This document shows positions 54,360-64,000 of a stretch of 64,000 nt of DNA, in pieces. The stretch lies in assembly GCA_949317995.1 (NCBI GenBank), contig OX439051.1:43155250-43219249 (forward strand). Reading direction: 5' to 3'. The stretch is from Acholoe squamosa (Eukaryota > Annelida > Polychaeta > Phyllodocida > Polynoidae). The position numbers were made by a program, and so were the translations under genes. Each line of letters opens with the position of its first letter. Position 1 is the stretch's first letter. The notes below the pieces were generated by a model. It did no database searches, was not told the DNA's origin, and was given only the letters and a program-made list of their open reading frames with translations.

Positions 54360-57195
54360 TAAGTTATAACGAACTAATAAGAACCAATGTCATCGTTATC
54401 AAAGCCAATTTGTGTAGAAAATGCGATGTTCAAATCTGTGTTGATCGCAAAAATTGACACTCCCGCCCTCCCCTCCAATCCTTCCGTTCAAAACAATATC
54501 CATGCAAGTACCTTTGGAATACCAGCGGTTTCCATTTGTTTCATCGAAATACTCTGACCGCTTACATGTGGGGTTGATGTATTTTACCATGGATCCACTG
54601 CAGTGTAGATTGAATTTCATGATAGTGAGATTGAAGTTAAGAAGTGTAATACTAATACAATAACATGATGTACTGTGTATTCAGTTAACTTATGCCATAC
54701 AGCCATATTAGCGTGGCGACTCTAGTCCTACTAGTGAGACTTGTAAACTAGTCAATGGTTCAGAGTCGCCACGGTGTAACTTGTAAGGGATAGGGGAGCC
54801 CTGATTTCTATTTTCGTTCACTGTTCTTCTCCTATGGACTATTTTGGCACAATATTGAGGCATTGTTATCAGCATATGTATGTACTAATAGTAGATAACT
54901 TGTTTTTTGTGATATATGTTTAGTTTGGGTTTTATGATTAGATTAGACATTTCAGCTCCTGGAGCTCTATGGAAGATTAGCATAAGACAAAATTAAGATT
55001 CACCAATACATCTCTGTAGGCTTTATCTGATAATTCTGTGCTCTGAAATTGCTGTATATATGTACTAAAGGTTTCATCTCACGGGGTTATGGTACATTTG
55101 GATCATATATTCTGTATTTGAAGAAGATATTTACTGTTTAGAATCTCTATAAATCTCTATGGAGAGACAAATGCTAAACTTGGTGTACCCTGTCTACAGA
55201 GGGGAGGGGGTTACCAGTTTGGTGGGGAGGGGGTTGTGACCAGCTGTATGCTGTTGGGGTTGGTAAGACTGCCACACACAACCCTAGTCATTCTGGGGTC
55301 CTTGGTGTATATGGTTCTGGGTCATTGAACATGCCCACCTCTACCATTTGTAGTGGTCATCTATGGGCAGGCAGAACTTCTTGGAAGTAGACCTAGTAGT
55401 ACAAGGCAGCACAAGAGTTACAGGGTGAGCCAGATGGTACAACCTTTAATTGCCTTTGAAGTTAGCTTTCCTATTATTCTATCACTAGACACAAGATTAC
55501 AAGTTGCCGCGTTGTGTCTCACAGGTCTATTCTCTACTATTCTATTAAAATCTACAACACTACGGTTTTATTATGATATACACACACACAGGGTCTGCCA
55601 TATTTGGGCATGGTGTTGTTACCTACTTTCCGCATGGTATGCAAACAAACCCGGGAAGACTAAACTGAGAGTACTAAACCCTCCAAATAAATCTCGATTT
55701 TTTTCCCTCCCCTACACATAGAAAACATGTCTGCACTATATAAACATGTCATAAACATATATTGTAATATGATTTGTGTTCAATTAGATTATGACAACTT
55801 GATATATGTTCAAGAACATTCACTGAAATGTGCATGAGCGATAATAAATATGTGCAGGGGGTACCGATAATAGTATTATTAATAGCAGAAAGGGTGAAAG
55901 GGGGCACTGACATTCTAGGCTTTTCACACGATCAGGATCGTGACAGGGGCTTAATCACCCACATTTCCTGATTCAGAAATGTTGTATGCACCTATGTCTG
56001 AGAGCTTCATCGCTGTTTGAACAACAAATAGATGAAAAAAATGAGTTCAAAGATTGGCTTCAAATTGAATGAAGCGCAACATCGGCCATGTTTAAGGCAA
56101 TGGGAAAACCCCTACATTATCGCCCACCCACATCTTCTAGCACTGTTGTACAATTCAAAACATCCTTTTTCCATCAAAGTGAGCCAGTTTCAATCAGCTT
56201 TTGACCTAATGATCTTGATCCTATTCAATCGTGTAAAAAGATTGGGAAAGAAGTAAAGAAAAAGACACATTTATTGAGGGGGGCTGCCAAACTGCAAGTA
56301 GTGCGAGTTTAGTTTGTGTGCGTACTACTCATTAGTATGCAGCGCCGGATGCGGAACCCTGTTTAGGTGTATATTATAGGCATATTAGAGCCATAACTTA
56401 TGGCTGCTATATGCCTATAGGCCACGTCATGGATGTGTATTCAGTGGTGGATATGAATGATCGGATGTGTGTTGATTCATGGTGGGTAAATGGGGTGGTG
56501 TGTGTGTTCGGTGGTGGATGTGGGGGGATCATGGATCTATCAGTATTTTGAAAGAAAATTCCTATCCTATGCCTATGGTAAGAACCTGGAAGCCACAACC
56601 ACATATATTAGCCACACCCTGAGTTTGGGAGAATGCAATAAGCTGTACTCATGGAGTCATGGCTTGAAAATTTGAAATGGTCACCATTCAGTATACTGTA
56701 AGGGCCTGTTTAAGCACTGGGGTCTTAAATAAGCGCTGGTCTCCAATAAGCGCCTGGGTATCGAAATTAATCTTAAAGAACCTCTGAGTTGGCTATGTCC
56801 ACCACAGTGCTAATGTTGGCGTGTCATAGGTCTTTAATTCAGTATTCAAATTCCTATGGGACCAGTCAAATAAACGAACACTAGCTATCCTTCGAGAAGA
56901 GTAGGTGAATTTTCTCCCTCGACCCTCCTCATACTAGACATAGATCCGATCATTCATCTATTTGGTCATCCAAAGATGCGGTCTGACATCCTGTGATGGA
57001 CAAGCGACATATAAATACCTATCTAGCTGTTTTGGACAAGCAGCTTTTAATTACATGTCCAAATTGAAAAAGAGCGGACCGAACGTCCTTAAACTAATGA
57101 GGCAGCCCCATGATGTGGGGATCCCACTTGTGGTACATTGAACAAATCAATCAATCTTCAAAAATGACTTACCAATCTTTATCTTTTCTTGTCAG
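54360..57195. other. Intergenic or ARMC8 intron 1
   Basis: A small hairpin lies at 54711-54774 (GCGTGGCGACTCTAG against CAGAGTCGCCACGG). AATAAGCGCC-type repeat words occur at 56705-56770 (also at 61530-61610). No coding exon is recognised. Confidence 0.4.
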
Positions 57196-60100
57196 GACAC
57201 GGATACAGGTCACATGACTGACCTTCTAGTACCAGAACCTGACAAGTGGCTACCCGCCGTCACGTGAGTACTCATGGATTCTGCTTATACACATAATTAC
57301 CTATCGGAACATGTCTGGCTAAACCATGGAATTCTAATAATCATTGAAATAGGGTTTGATAAAGATGAAAAATGTCCTTATAAATCATGACAATTTTTAG
57401 TCAAAATAATGTATTGTGGAAGCTATATGTGAATATGCTAAATTCGACATTGCGCAAAGGAGTACCGGTACTGTTTGAAAAAAATGAATCTTCACCGAAT
57501 GTTTTTTTTACCTTTTTTCTTTGGTCCTGCAGTCACATGAAGAACCAGGTGATCGGAAACAACAAACAGAAAACAGAACTCATGTCATCCGGCATCGTGC
57601 CCAGGTATGAACTACATTTTTTTAAAAATAGATTTATTTTCAACTGGTACAATAGATTGGGTACTCGCCGGTCTACCTCTATATCCTAAAGGGAGGGGCC
57701 CAAGAGTGTATCCCCAAATAGGAGGTCCTTTAATAAGAAAATTGTCCATTATCTTGGGCCGTCTTACTAGCTAACTTAACTTAATCAGTGATCCTTGATA
57801 ACTTAATCAGTGATCCTTGATGACAAGAGAAAAAGTAAGAAAGATAACATACAGACATAGATAAGAGACATGCAGCATTATTAGCAATACTGCTGCCACA
57901 GTTTGTGCTGCCATCTGGTGTTATTCTAATCCTAGGCCATCACAGCAAGCATTAAGAGGCCACCATGATTTTATTTATTACTTGGGGGGGGGGTGTAAAT
58001 GCGTATTTCCTTAAATGATTCCTAGAATAACACCAGGTGGCAGCACAATCTGTGGCAGCAGTACGCAGCAGTATTGCTAATAATGCTGCATGCATTCTCT
58101 TGATTAAAAGGTCCATAGTATAATAAATAAAGCTGTCTGTGAGTGGGGTGTACATATTTTTACAACCACTTTTATACTGAGCAGAATGGAATGCTTCATT
58201 CAGCAATTCAGGGTCATATAGAGCACCATGGTATCAACTACACCTTTTCTTTGGTAAAGAAAATACATGAATCTGTGTACATCTTTCTGGTTTGGAGCCG
58301 GGAGGCGTGGCGCAGTCGGTAGCGCATCCGCTCACAGGCCGTAAGGTCGTGGGTTCGGTTCCCGGCCCGGCCGGAGCACAGAGGTGGTTCCAAACGTCGC
58401 CGTAAGGTGTCGTTTGAGTTCCTCCCTGCTCTGGCTAGGCTGTGCTGGAAAGTCTCTCGGCGGTCATGGCAGACAAATGACTTAAAACAGGCCTGTCCAT
58501 CTCTCACTATGCCTATGTAGTGACGGATGTTAAAGAACCATTGCCGCGGTAAATGTGTAGGGGCGTGCTTTCTATCTTCCCATAGATTCGGTCACCATCA
58601 TCCCCCCTCCCCATTAGACTAGGGTCCGGGCAACAACGCCACAAGGGTAATCTCACTTCGGTGTGGATACAACCCGCGGGACCTCTCGCCCTTGAGTGTC
58701 GGCCGTAAGGAAGGCACGAGGTGAGATAAAATTCAAATCAATCAATCTGGTTTGGATCAATTAGACATAAGCATAGACAACTAGAAAACAACGTTGTAAG
58801 AAAGGTACCCTGACTTTCCACTAGGTTCAACATCATAATTAGACATGGGTTCAATAATGGAGATCGTATCTTTGACTGCCCATCCATCCAAACCAAACAC
58901 CCTCTCAAACACGTCCCAATCACCGTGTATATATATCATGAATTCACTAAAAAAATCACGGCACCCGCCATTCTCAAACAAAGCATCCTGGCTCAAAATG
59001 AAATCATAAATCATAAATACCCCAACTTCACCAATGTCTATACAGATGGGAGTGTCATACCTTCCAACGGTAGAGCAGGCTCAGCTGCTGTAAATTCTGC
59101 TAAGTCTGAAATCCTGAAAGAAAGAATCAATGACCACTCGTCCACCCTAACCACTAAGCTCATAGCTATACAATTAGCCTTAGAACAATGGAACGACAGT
59201 ATGATCATTCACACTGATTCCATGGGTGCTATTCAGAAAATAAACAACACCTTCACCCACAACAAATTAGCGATCAAAATTAAAAAAAACATCTTAAATA
59301 GAAGAAAAAGAGATCTGGATACGGTTCTGCACTGGATCCCTTTTCACTGTGGGGTAAAAGGCAATGATTTAGCAGATAAAGCGGCAAAAGAAGCCACTGA
59401 ACAACCAGAAATTTTCCAACCTGCCCCTGTCCTTTCCAGGACACAAGCCAACAGCAAAATTCTAAAATATTCCAAACAACTTTGGGACTCTATCGAAACC
59501 AAAGAAAGAGCAAAAGCCCCGATCTCCAGATCTAACAAATGGTACAGATTAGTGTGCACCCTAACCCCCCCACGTAACCTCTCTCCCAAGGTCCAATACG
59601 TGGCCACGCGGTTTAGGCTGGGGCATAGAAGGTGGGCAGATATACCTCGGTATACACACTGCTACTGTGGGGACAAAACAGTTCAGTATGCCACACATTC
59701 TAACGTCCTGCAAGTACATTAATTATGAACCCCTCCTAGACATTATAAATAAACCAAACACATCCCACTCATTAGCCATCGTGCTGCTGCTATGGTCAAA
59801 CTTGCTGCGGACCAGGGTTACTCCCCCTTGGTCAGCTTCTATAAACTAAATGAAGACTTACTATACTAGCCACCGGGAGAAAGGACAAGGGTATACAGCA
59901 CTATAACTCATCAAGGACCCCCACACTCGGCTACACGCTTAAGTCCCACATAGATGCCTTATTCCAAATTACCCAAATTCGAAAAACCCTTATTACCACC
60001 TTAATAACATGTATAACAAACTCCAACCGAATTCCAAATTTCCCACATTTTCTTCTTACCACATAAATTCCAAACCAACACTCCATATTATTTTTCTCCT

Positions 60101-62400
60101 ACTACAGATTTTTTTTATTTTTTGTTCGGTGTGACGGTCTACTCTGACTAAAACACCTGTTCCTTTTAACGCTCGCGCTTGGGGGGCTTCAAACCAAAAA
60201 AAAAACCAAAAAAAAACCTGGTTTGGAAAGTGGAGGTACCCCGCATATAAGGCGCACCCCCAACTCAAGGCAATTACCCTCCCGTGTATAAGAAAGACCG
60301 ATTCACGATCTGATTCGTGTATAAGAGGCGCCTTATACGCAGGAGATTACGGTAACCTAATCTAGGGTAGCCGGTCAACAGCGTTATACACAAAGCATGT
60401 ACATGTGGATGGTAAAGCCAATTAAGACAGAAGCCAAGGCCAGAGGGTTCAGATGCTTACATGATGTTTGAAATACAAAAAAAAAATTTATATAAAGAGT
60501 TGCTGGACCACCTAGATATATTCAAATTACTACTCGGAATGTTGAGATCCTTCTGGACCATGATAGTGGTTAATTTCCAGGACCTATTGTGGCAAACGCT
60601 CGTACACTCATAGTGTGTTGGGATAGTGGAGACAAATCATATTTTATACTCCACCTCCCCCTTTCCTTTGCTAGTAAATATCATTTCTTGAATCAGATTA
60701 CTTCAAATGATGCTGGATGAGAACATGCCCCTGGATCTACGGATCGAGTCAGCTGTCGTACTCGGCAGTCTCGCCAAGGGCCCAGAAGAAAACATCCACG
60801 CACTCATTGAGGCTGGGTGTATATCTGTCCTTCTGAAGGGTAAGTATTTCTCACATACTGTAAAATATACATTGATACTTATCTGGCTCGGAGTGTACAT
60901 GTAAATACAAAGGGGTAGATAACATATTGGGTTAGCTGGGCCTGTCATCTTATACCGACTGATCATAAACCCTTGCATATAGGACGTCCCTAGCATATCG
61001 GATTCCCCGTGAGGATGCCTAAATCCTATAGGATACATCTGGTGTCAAATTATGATCCTTTGAGTATTGTCGCTTATAAGACACACCCTGTGTTTGCTCA
61101 AAATGCTATAGATCGCAGGTCATGCAATTCCATTGCATAGGCCATGTCTTCTATGCGAGGATTCACAGTGATATACATATATCTGTGCTACAAATTCGTC
61201 TCTCCAGAATCTATGATACAGTAATTCTATATAGAGTATATTCACCCATTTTCATATCAAAGGGTTAAGTTAAGCTACTCAAAGGGAATACTTTAGAGAC
61301 CTCTACACAGTGTGATACCCCATTATAATGAATCCTACATTTTCACTGTACAGATATCTGCCACCCACACCTGCCGTACGTCGAGGCATGTCTCCGCTGT
61401 CTGCGTACATTGTGTACGTCCAATGTGACCGCTGTAAACCTCATATACCAGGTACGAGCATCATCATGGGGTATTTTAGTGTTTGGGATATGCCTCTGCA
61501 TTCTGAGCATTGAGAAAGTACTGTATTGGCCTGGTTAAACACCAGGGTCTCAAATAAGTAACAGTCTCAAATAAGCGCCGGGGTATAAGGGTATTGAAAT
61601 CAATCTTAGGCGCTGACTCTCAGGGGCCAGTCGTCGTGTAATCACATGTCCCCTCTCTGTGTCACCCCAGTCCAGGCGTGGGTGGAAGGTAGAAAACGTA
61701 CGGGGAAGTAGCTCAGTGGTAGAGCAATCGTCTGAAGGCTGAGAGGTCCCGGGTTTGACTCCCGGTTTCCCTAAAAACATTTCCGCCGACCCCTACAATG
61801 GTAGGGAAACCGAGTGGTCCTGACCCGCGTGAGGGGGGGCTACGGAACCAGGTACCTGGGCTGGTGTGACACGGCAGGCGCTTCGACCGCCCGGTACTTG
61901 TACCGGCAGTTGACCAGGGAATCGGGAATGCCTCGCACTGCTTGATAAAGCCCAATCGTCTGGTTGGGAGGAGAGCCGGGTTGCTTGTCAGCGGTGGTCG
62001 AAGCTGGTTGGGGGCTGTGTAGGGGAATGTGATTTCCCCACCGCGGGGCCGGTTGTTGTGTAATCACATGTCCCCTCTCTGTGTCACCCCAGTCCAGGCG
62101 TGGGTGGAAGGTAGAAAATGTTGTACAGGGAAGTAGCTCAGCAGTAGAGCAAGCGTCTGAAGGCTGAGAGGTCCCGGGTTCGACTCCCGGTTTCCCTAAA
62201 AACGTTTTCGCCGACCCCTACAGTATGTACATTATATATTTTCTTGTCACATTACCTAAATCATGACCGTTGTAAGATACTAAAGATGATTTATCATTTT
62301 TTTCTAGGATGCTACGATCATCCCACACATGATCAACATTCTGTCCAAGTCGGTGTGTACCCAGGAGTGTATCACCACCATCCTGGCACACTGCTGTAAG
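57196..62400 (+). CDS. ARMC8: ARMC8 (armadillo repeat-containing 8), 5' part; continues past the window
   Basis: Exons 57196-57263, 57533-57604, 60697-60839, 61354-61451 and 62308-62400 join in frame for 158 codons. Conserved words against human ARMC8: HMKNQVIGNNKQK (human DMKNAVIGNNKQK), AVVLGSLAKG, VEACLRCLRT, DATIIPHMINILSKS and CTQECITTILAHCCK. These cover the first armadillo repeats. ARMC8 (yeast Gid5/Vid28) is a scaffold and substrate-receptor docking subunit of the CTLH/GID E3 ubiquitin ligase. All junctions are GT/AG. The N-terminal exon is uncertain. The donor at 62401 opens directly into a 61-bp tandem array made from this exon's end, and the following exons lie outside the window. 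It is head to head with DBR1. Confidence 0.93.
57865..58092. mobile_element. Inverted-repeat element, arms about 70 bp
   Basis: GACATGCAGCATTATTAGCA to TTCTAATCCTAGG (57865-57935) is mirrored by CCTAGAATAACACCAGGTGG to GCTAATAATGCTGCATG (58021-58092). The loop is about 85 bp with a G tract. Non-coding; probably a MITE. Confidence 0.75.
58297..58745 (+). mobile_element. tRNA-derived SINE, copy 2, with target-site duplication
   Basis: The head has an A box (GGCGCAGTCGGTAGCGC) and B box (GGTCGTGGGTTCGGTTCCC). The body is the same as copy 1 at 42524. The 3' tail is an (ATCA)n-type repeat (AAATCAATCAA). TCTGGTTTGGA flanks it exactly on both sides (58286-58296 and 58746-58756), an 11-bp TSD that fixes both ends: 449 bp. 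Its right TSD leads directly into the LINE fragment. Confidence 0.92.
58757..59875 (+). pseudogene. 5'-truncated non-LTR retrotransposon remnant with RNase H domain
   Basis: The main frame (58925-59722) is a C-terminal RNase H domain as in I/R1/LOA-type LINEs: YTDGS (Asp41), HTDS (Asp98) and WIPFHCGVKGNDLAD (Asp151). The position of the second catalytic acid reads TTKLIAI, where the family has an AEL motif (a Lys replaces Glu), so the domain is inactive. Frameshifts and stops flank it; the following Cys/His segment continues in another frame to about 59849. No reverse transcriptase is present in the window. Confidence 0.75.
60237..60354. mobile_element. Truncated MITE, CCGTAAT family
   Basis: TACCCCGCATATAAGGCGC to ACGCAGGAGATTACGG + TA. 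The left TIR is shortened. Same subfamily as 42999-43109. Confidence 0.75.
60840..61353 (+). other. ARMC8 intron, small
   Basis: 514 bp, GT-AG, with short remnants of the GCTTATAAGACACACC-type repeat words near 61070. Nothing else is seen. Confidence 0.5.
61702..61772 (+). tRNA. tRNA-Phe(GAA)-like sequence, probably SINE head or pseudogene
   Basis: 71 nt. The acceptor stem (GGGGAAG/TTTCCCT with G-T wobbles), D stem (GCTC/GAGC) and T stem (CCGGG/CCCGG) are intact, and the loop CTGAAGG would place anticodon GAA. The anticodon stem (ATCGT/CTGAG) is mismatched at both ends. With the flanking duplication this argues for a tRNA-derived repeat rather than a working tRNA. Confidence 0.4.
62127..62197 (+). 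tRNA. Second tRNA-Phe(GAA)-like sequence, probably repeat-derived
   Basis: Acceptor stem AGGGAAG/TTTCCCT pairs fully (one wobble). The D and T stems are intact with a canonical B box GGGTTCGACTCCC. The anticodon stem (AGCGT/CTGAG) again fails. It shares long flanks with the copy at 61702, which a dispersed tRNA gene would not. Confidence 0.4.
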
Positions 62401-64000
62401 GTACGCGCCCTACTATATAACCCCTTATTTTATCACCACCATCCTCGTACACTGCTGTAAGGTACGCGCCCTACTATATAACCCCTTATTGTATCACCAC
62501 CATCCTGGCACACTGCTGTAAGGTATGCGCCCTTCTATATAACCCCTTATTGTATCACCACCATCCTCGCACACTGCTGTAAGGTACAAGCCCTACTATA
62601 TAACCCCTTATTGTATCACCACCATCCTGGCACACTGCTGTAAGGTATGCACCCTTCTATATGACCCCTTATTGTATCACCACCATCCTGGCACACTGCT
62701 GTAAGGTACGCGCCCTTCTATATAACCCCTTATTGTATCACCACCATCCTGGCACACTGCTGTAAGGTACGCGCCCTTCTATATAACCCTTTATTGTATC
62801 ACCACCATCCTGGCACACTGCTGTAAGGTACAAGCCCTACTATATAACCCCTTATTGTATCACCACCATCCTGGCACACTGCTGTAAGGTATGCGCCCTT
62901 CTATATAACCCTTTATTGTATCACCACCATCCTGGCACACTGCTGTAAGGTACGCGCCCTTCTATATAACCCCTTATTGTATCACCACCATCCTCACACA
63001 CTGCTGTAAGGTAAAGCCCTACTATATAACCCCTTATTGTATCACCACCATCCTGGCACACTGCTGTAAGGTACGCGCCCTTCTATATAACCCCTTATTG
63101 TATCACCACCATCCTCACACACTGCTGTAAGGTACAAGCCCTACTATATAACCCCTAATTGTATCACCACCATCCTGGCACACTGCTGTAAGGTACGCGC
63201 CCTTCTATATAACCCCTTATTGTATCACCACCATCCTCGCACACTGCTGTAAGGTACAAGCTCTACTATATAACCCCTTATTGTATCACCACCATCTTCG
63301 TACACTGCTGTAAGGTACACACCCTTCTATATAACCCCTTATTGTATCACCACCATCCTGGCACACTGCTGTAAGGTATGCGCCCTTCTATATAACCCCT
63401 TATTGTATCACCACCATCCTGGCACTGCTGTAAGGTACAAGCCCTTCTATTTAACCCCTTATTGTATCACCACCATCCTCGCACACTGCTGTAAGGTATG
63501 CGCCCTTCTATATAACCCCTTATTGTATCACCACCATCCTGGCACACTGCTGTAAGGTACTCGCCCTACTATATAACCCCTTATTGTATCACCACCATCC
63601 TCGCACACTGCTGTAAGATACAAGCCCTTCTATATGACCCCTTATTGTATCACCACCATCCTCACACACTGCTGTAAGGTACAAGCCCTTCTATATGACC
63701 CCTTATTGTATCACCACCATCCTGGCACACTGCTGTAAGGTACAAGCCCTACTATATGACCCCTTATTGTATCACCACCATCCTGGCACACTGCTGTAAG
63801 GTACGCGCCCTACTATATAACCCCTTATTGTATCACCACCATCCTCACACACTGCTGTAAGGTACAAGCCCTTCTATATGACCCCTTATTGTATCACCAC
63901 CATCCTCACACACTGCTGTAAGGTACACGCCCTTCTATATGACCCCTTATTGTATCACCACCATCCTGGCACACTGCTGTAAGATACAAGCCCTTCTATA
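62370..64000 (+). repeat. 61-bp tandem array built from the ARMC8 exon end and its splice donor, at least 26 copies
   Basis: The 3' end of the exon (TATCACCACCATCCTGGCAC ACTGCTGTAAG) and the first ~30 bases of the intron (GTACGCGCCCTACTATATAACC) form a 61-bp unit repeated to the end of the window and probably beyond (62401, 62462 and so on). Nearly every copy keeps AAG|GTACGC or AAG|GTACAA donors. Units vary in a few positions (CGCGCC, CAAGCC, TGCGCC; TGGCAC, TCGCAC, TCACAC). No AG acceptor of quality lies inside the unit. Confidence 0.95.

Larger units (their letters stand above)
57605..60696 (+). other. ARMC8 intron with foldback, SINE, LINE fragment and MITE
   Basis: A 3.1-kb intron separating exons 57533-57604 and 60697-60839. 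It contains the inverted repeat at 57865-58092, the SINE at 58297-58745, a non-LTR retrotransposon remnant to about 59875, and the truncated MITE at 60237-60354. Confidence 0.6.
61619..62222 (+). mobile_element. Duplicated tRNA-derived repeat unit
   Basis: About 165 bp (CACATGTCCCCTCTCTGTGT to ACGTTTTCGCCGACCCCTAC) occurs twice, at about 61628-61797 and 62055-62221, each with a tRNA-like core. The spacer of about 260 bp contains GCGCTTCGACCGCCCGGTAC and is not duplicated in the window. It is probably a SINE family with tandem or composite structure, in an ARMC8 intron. Confidence 0.7.

Noticed and set aside
55910..55960. Short palindrome CACGATCAGGATCGTG
   Set aside because: Too short and isolated to interpret; expected by chance in 64 kb.
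57214..57216. ATG at 57214 as the only ARMC8 start
   Set aside because: Possible, but the exon is open and in phase upstream of it to a good acceptor, and human ARMC8 has about 20 residues more before this point. An upstream exon is more likely, so the start was left open.
61702..62197. Two functional tRNA-Phe genes
   Set aside because: Anticodon stems do not pair, and both lie in the same ~165-bp duplicated repeat, so a tRNA-derived element is more likely. Kept as low-confidence tRNA-like features.

Overview
This is eukaryotic nuclear DNA from a repeat-rich animal genome. The evidence is small coding exons with GT/AG introns, conserved metazoan proteins, tRNA-derived SINEs, terminal-inverted-repeat (TIR) elements, a non-LTR retrotransposon remnant and about ten tandem arrays. 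Three conserved genes are recognisable. I cannot name the species. The protein divergence and the load of minisatellites and MITEs suggest a marine invertebrate, possibly an invertebrate deuterostome such as a lancelet or hemichordate, but this is an inference.

Layout. (1) About 0.5-18.4 kb, plus strand: a complete MAP3K12/MAP3K13 (DLK/LZK) kinase gene. It has 13 coding exons (predicted 916 aa), an alternative first coding exon at 9.7 kb, and a possible intronic polyadenylation site that would remove the C-terminal SDGLSD hexapeptide. Its introns hold 37-, 51- and 58-bp minisatellites, TIR elements and decayed copies of its own exon 4. (2) 18.4-35.2 kb: 3' flank and intergenic DNA with a 2.25-kb 58/60-bp minisatellite, MITEs, foldback elements, an NRF1/ETS/YY1-type promoter island at 28.8 kb with no gene assigned, and a 59-codon ORF at 21.95 kb. 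(3) 35.3-39.0 kb, minus strand: a complete DBR1 (lariat debranching enzyme) gene with 8 coding exons and 577 aa. (4) 39-57 kb: the intergenic interval between two divergent genes, packed with TIR elements, a SINE, a partly duplicated segment, tandem arrays and a nested transposon whose empty site can be read from neighbouring repeats. (5) 57.2-62.4 kb and beyond the window, plus strand: the 5' half of ARMC8, a scaffold of the CTLH/GID ubiquitin ligase. The intron after its last visible exon is a 61-bp tandem array made of that exon's 3' end plus its splice donor.

Relations. DBR1 and ARMC8 are head to head here, as in human 3q22.3, so this is a conserved gene pair. The products act in different pathways: axon stress MAPK signalling, intron lariat turnover, and ubiquitin ligase assembly. 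No operon-like logic links them. The most notable points are the predicted DLK isoforms (alternative lipid-anchor N-termini and a possible C-terminal truncation), the repeated amplification of exon/donor junctions, and the composite transposons that carry satellite arrays. All gene models come from reading the sequence; none was checked against transcripts.
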